From an uncultured Psychroserpens sp. (GTDB lineage Bacteria > Bacteroidota > Bacteroidia > Flavobacteriales > Flavobacteriaceae): a DNA stretch of 64,000 nucleotides. The notes below the pieces were generated by a model, which worked only from the letters and a program-made list of their open reading frames with translations, did no database searches and was not told where the DNA came from. Each line of letters opens with the position of its first letter. Positions within the stretch are counted from its first letter, which is position 1. The position numbers were made by a program, and so were the translations under genes. The stretch is taken from positions 1 through 64,000 of the forward strand of contig NZ_CANLNS010000008.1 in NCBI RefSeq assembly GCF_947492715.1, read 5' to 3'. Of the stretch, positions 62,998 to 64,000 are shown piece by piece.

Positions 62998-63636
62998 ATG
63001 AATTTTGAAACGTTTATAAAATCGGTATCAAAAATAAAAAATCTAAATCTTCCAGGCGAAGACTCGCAATTTAAATTGTCGCCACCATTTAGGGGGAATT
63101 TGGTTAATGAGAATAGAGAAAAAATGAAGCACGCCAAGAAAGCTGGCGTTATGGCTTTGTTTTACCCTAAACATAAAGATACTTTTTTAATTCTGATTTT
63201 AAGGAAAACCTATAAAGGAGTGCATTCGGCACAGGTAGGTTTCCCAGGTGGTCGGTTTGAAGAAGAAGATGTCAACCTTCAAAACACGGCTTTACGGGAA
63301 ACATACGAAGAAGTTGGTGTTGAAATGGATACTGTTGAGGTTTTAAAGCCAATGACATCATTATATATTCCACCAAGTAATTTTATAGTGGCTCCTTTTT
63401 TAGCGGTAACAAATGAAACACCAAGTTTTATAAAACAAGATGATGAGGTTGAAGATTTGATTGAAGTTAAACTCATTGATTTACTAGATGATAGAAATGT
63501 TTCTGATGTTAGAGTAATGACCTCTTATCAAGTAGAGTTAGAAGTTCCTGCTTTTATACTTAACGGTCATGTGGTTTGGGGAGCAACTGCCATGATGCTA
63601 AGTGAACTAAAAGACTTGTTAAAAAAAGCCCTTTAA
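62998..63636 (+). CDS. NUDIX hydrolase, CoA pyrophosphatase-like
   Basis: 212 residues from ATG 62998, seven bases from the divergent cyclophilin start. KAGVMALFYP precedes the CoA-family signature (HSAQVGFPGGRFEEED) and the NUDIX box (about 85-109: GGRFEEEDVNLQ...ALRETYEEVGV) with the metal-binding REXXEE. Family members split CoA into 3',5'-ADP and 4'-phosphopantetheine. The PlsC-type gene follows 47 bases later. Confidence 0.9.
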   Translation: MNFETFIKSVSKIKNLNLPGEDSQFKLSPPFRGNLVNENREKMKHAKKAGVMALFYPKHKDTFLILILRKTYKGVHSAQVGFPGGRFEEEDVNLQNTALRETYEEVGVEMDTVEVLKPMTSLYIPPSNFIVAPFLAVTNETPSFIKQDDEVEDLIEVKLIDLLDDRNVSDVRVMTSYQVELEVPAFILNGHVVWGATAMMLSELKDLLKKAL

Positions 63637-63683
63637 TATTAGATTTTTGTAAGTTTGTCTTTCCGCTTAATACAAAACAATTA

Positions 63684-64000
63684 ATGGGATTATTTAAAAG
63701 AAACCCTTTTGGACATATACTTTTTGTAAAGAAATGGCTTATCAGAATCCTAGGTCTTCTTACACATCGAAGATTTAGAGGCTTTAACGAACTTCAAATA
63801 GAAGGTTCTGATATTATAAAAAATCTGCCAGATACTAATGTGCTTTTTATATCTAACCATCAAACTTATTTTGCCGATGTGATTGCTATGTTTCACGTGT
63901 TTAATGCAAGTTTAAGTGGTCGATTAGATAATATTAAAAATGTTGGTTATCTCTGGAATCCTAAATTAAATATGTACTATGTTGCGGCAAAGGAGACCAT
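63684..64000 (+). CDS. 1-acyl-glycerol-3-phosphate acyltransferase-like (PlsC family), 3'-partial
   Basis: 105 residues visible, cut by the window end. MGLFKRNPFGHILFVKKWLIRI opens the chain, quoted only in part as a basic/hydrophobic N-terminus. The catalytic HX4D motif is in ISNHQTYFADV (His and Asp five apart), block I of the PlsC acyltransferases that add an acyl chain in phospholipid synthesis. A possible -7 box TAAGTTTG lies at 63650. The acceptor-binding blocks would be downstream, so the exact subfamily is open. Confidence 0.85.
   Translation, partial: MGLFKRNPFGHILFVKKWLIRILGLLTHRRFRGFNELQIEGSDIIKNLPDTNVLFISNHQTYFADVIAMFHVFNASLSGRLDNIKNVGYLWNPKLNMYYVAAKET

Noticed and set aside
62991-63137. 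147-base N-terminal extension of the cyclophilin
   Set aside because: It overlaps the divergent NUDIX gene and hides a perfect lipoprotein signal starting at 62990.

Overview
The window is an AT-rich chromosomal segment of a member of the Bacteroidota, almost certainly a (probably marine) Flavobacteriaceae. This rests on several type IX secretion (T9SS) type A sorting tails, GIN/DUF2807 proteins, FecR/STN-TonB receptor signalling, the gyrA-TPR gene pair, and promoters with the flavobacterial -7 box TAnnTTTG. The genus cannot be fixed from the sequence alone.

Layout. 1-5.5 kb: the 3' part of a giant secreted adhesin made of 246-bp tandem units. 5.7-17 kb: core genes (clpC, gyrA, a TPR protein, an NlpC/P60 hydrolase, a thiolase, a PgpH-type HD phosphodiesterase), then a tRNA-Ser/tRNA-Pro pair with a nearby degenerate copy of the tRNA-Pro 3' end. 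17.7-26.9 kb: an accessory surface block. It holds a T9SS protein, three lipoproteins with an SSDDD surface-export signal, a YadA-head/S74 protein, a small protein, a hybrid two-component regulator with a direct-repeat operator, then a membrane LuxR-type regulator with its own direct repeats, DUF4199, an MGMT-like protein and an NTF2-like protein. 27-41.9 kb: trxB, a flavodoxin-like reductase, a PadR-PspC-NTF2-TlpA-GIN-TraB-like-GIN gene string, metabolic singletons, a T9SS leucine-rich protein, and divergent oxyR/dps.

42-47.4 kb is the most interesting locus. A three-Kazal-domain lipoprotein is transcribed divergently from an ECF sigma - FecR - STN/TonB receptor set. The same bipartite element GTAGGGT-N14-TTGTCTT precedes both the Kazal gene and fecR. 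This strongly suggests that the sigma factor activates its anti-sigma/receptor operon and the protease-inhibitor-like lipoprotein together, forming one cell-surface signalling unit.

47.5-51.1 kb: DUF2141, an SDR/TetR pair with matching palindromic operators, a phytanoyl-CoA dioxygenase family enzyme, and an orphan 172-aa protein that resembles the C-terminal part of contractile injection system tape-measure proteins, with no other injection genes in view. 51.2-58.8 kb: a MoxR/DUF58/DUF4350/DUF4129/SpoIIM membrane operon divergent from an RDD protein. 58.9-64 kb: a TRIC-like channel, lipoproteins, an M3 peptidase, a cyclophilin, a NUDIX CoA pyrophosphatase and the start of a PlsC-type acyltransferase.

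Coordinates of motifs were read by eye. Domain names come from recognised sequence patterns, without any database search.
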